Source: an uncultured Clostridia bacterium
Lineage (GTDB): Bacteria; Bacillota; Clostridia; Christensenellales; Borkfalkiaceae
DNA: 6,014 nt
Direction of reading: 5' to 3'
Assembly: GCA_947629845.1 (NCBI GenBank)
Contig: CANRFD010000080.1
Coordinates: 1-6,014, forward strand
Shown: piece by piece, positions 5,750 through 6,014 of the stretch
Numbering within the stretch: position 1 is the first letter of the stretch
Layout: the number at the start of each line of letters is the position of its first letter
Translations under genes and position numbers: made by a program
Notes under the pieces: model-generated
The model's database searches: none
The model's input: only the letters and a program-made list of their open reading frames with translations
Told to the model about the DNA's origin: nothing

Positions 5750-5825
5750 GGGACGGGGGCAAAGACAAGGCGCGGCTCTGCCCCACCCCCGTCCCTGCGG
5801 GACACCCACTCCCGAGGAGGGGGCG
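5750..5825. repeat. GC-rich hairpin repeat between transporter and arabinofuranosidase genes
   Basis: GGGACGGGGG (5750-5759) and CCCCCGTCCC (5786-5795) form a perfect 10-bp inverted repeat around 26 bases. An alternative hairpin GTCCC-TGC-GGGAC (5791-5803) uses part of the same right arm. GCCCCACCCCC (5780-5790) and CTCCCGAGGAGGGGGCG (5809-5825) are shared with the repeat at 119-153. On the minus strand the 10-bp stem lies downstream of the transporter stop and is followed by GCCCCCGATTTTCC, so it might act as a weak terminator. The rest of 5708-5841 shows no gene. Confidence 0.55.
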
Positions 5826-5841
5826 GGAATATGGCGCGATG

Positions 5842-6014
5842 TTATTGCTGCGGGGCGGGTTCGTCTTGCTGCGGGGCGGGTTCGTCTTGCTGCGGGGCGG
5901 GTTCGCTCTCCCGCTGCAGCCTGCCGAGCTTCTTCCACACGAAGATCATGATGGGGACGGTACCCGCAAGGGCAAGCGCGTCGGCGATGGGAGCCGCCCA
6001 CACGACCCCCATCA
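5842..6014 (-). CDS. C-terminal end of a MATE-family efflux transporter (partial)
   Basis: The last 56 codons and the stop (5842-5844) of a minus-strand gene are present; the 5' part lies outside the window. The segment contains MGVVWAAPIADALAL, then a hydrophobic stretch TVPIMIFVW and a basic KKLGRL. The WAAPIAD sequence followed by a final membrane helix and a basic cytoplasmic end is characteristic of the last helix of MATE-type (NorM/DinF-like) transporters, which export drugs or organic cations using an ion gradient. The protein then ends in a soluble tail made of three copies of EPAPQQ separated by D, which is unusual for the family. It lies 193 bases upstream of the arabinofuranosidase gene on the same strand, but that gene has its own promoter. 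The family call rests on a short piece and is moderately sure. Confidence 0.65.
   Translation of the reverse strand, partial: MGVVWAAPIADALALAGTVPIMIFVWKKLGRLQRESEPAPQQDEPAPQQDEPAPQQ
5845..5905. repeat. In-frame 21-bp tandem repeat encoding the transporter tail
   Basis: A 21-bp unit beginning TTGCTGCGGGGCGGGTTC is present at 5845-5865 and 5866-5886, with 19 bases of a third copy at 5887-5905. The copies are identical at every base, including silent positions. On the minus strand each encodes EPAPQQD. The unit length is a multiple of three, so gain or loss of a copy keeps the frame and would only change tail length. Perfect identity suggests recent expansion. Confidence 0.9.

Noticed and set aside
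5649..5786. N-terminal extension of the arabinofuranosidase to the ATG at 5786
   Set aside because: It would bury the signal peptide and span the promoter and repeat. The ATG at 5648 has a good ribosome site.
5645..6001. 118-codon minus-strand ORF at the right edge
   Set aside because: It is in a different frame from the transporter end, is rich in Arg/Pro/Ala, and runs through the GC-rich repeat and the promoter. The frame giving WAAPIAD and a hydrophobic helix is much more protein-like.

Overview
The window is about 6 kb of fairly GC-rich bacterial chromosome. It probably comes from a member of the Clostridia (Firmicutes), plausibly an uncultured gut lineage. The clues are a Firmicutes-like LepA, a lipoprotein arabinosidase with a Gly/Thr linker, A/T-rich sigma-A-type promoters set in GC-rich coding DNA, and intergenic hairpin repeats of a kind I associate with gut clostridial genomes. 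The lineage is inference, because no rRNA or phylogenetic marker could be searched.

Layout from left to right. Positions 1-193 hold no gene, only GC-rich hairpin repeats. Positions 194-2005 (minus) are a complete lepA (elongation factor 4). A compact divergent intergenic region (2006-2103) carries two back-to-back promoters whose -35 boxes are the same palindromic hexamer, TTGCAA. Positions 2104-2817 (plus) are a complete glycerophosphodiester phosphodiesterase, followed by a strong intrinsic terminator. Positions about 2856-3173 are non-coding and consist almost wholly of small hairpins and a partial duplication, bounded by a 12-bp inverted repeat. A minus-strand hairpin (3174-3201) and a 21-bp tandem duplication with LacI/CcpA-operator-like cores (3209-3250) sit at the 3' end of the next gene. 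Positions 3249-5648 (minus) encode a large lipoprotein GH51 alpha-L-arabinofuranosidase with its own extended -10 promoter. A second copy of the GC-rich repeat seen at the left edge lies between it and the last gene, the C-terminal end of a MATE-type transporter (5842-6014, minus, cut by the window edge).

The genes do not form an obvious pathway: a translation factor, a phospholipid-headgroup hydrolase, a cell-surface arabinose-releasing enzyme and a probable efflux pump. Each complete gene appears to have its own promoter. I see no defence, phage, CRISPR or biosynthetic system. The main points of interest are non-coding: the paired palindromic -35 promoters, a nearly leaderless gene, a recurring C-TGC-G mini-hairpin, the operator-like tandem repeat over a stop codon, and a freshly expanded repeat tail on the transporter.
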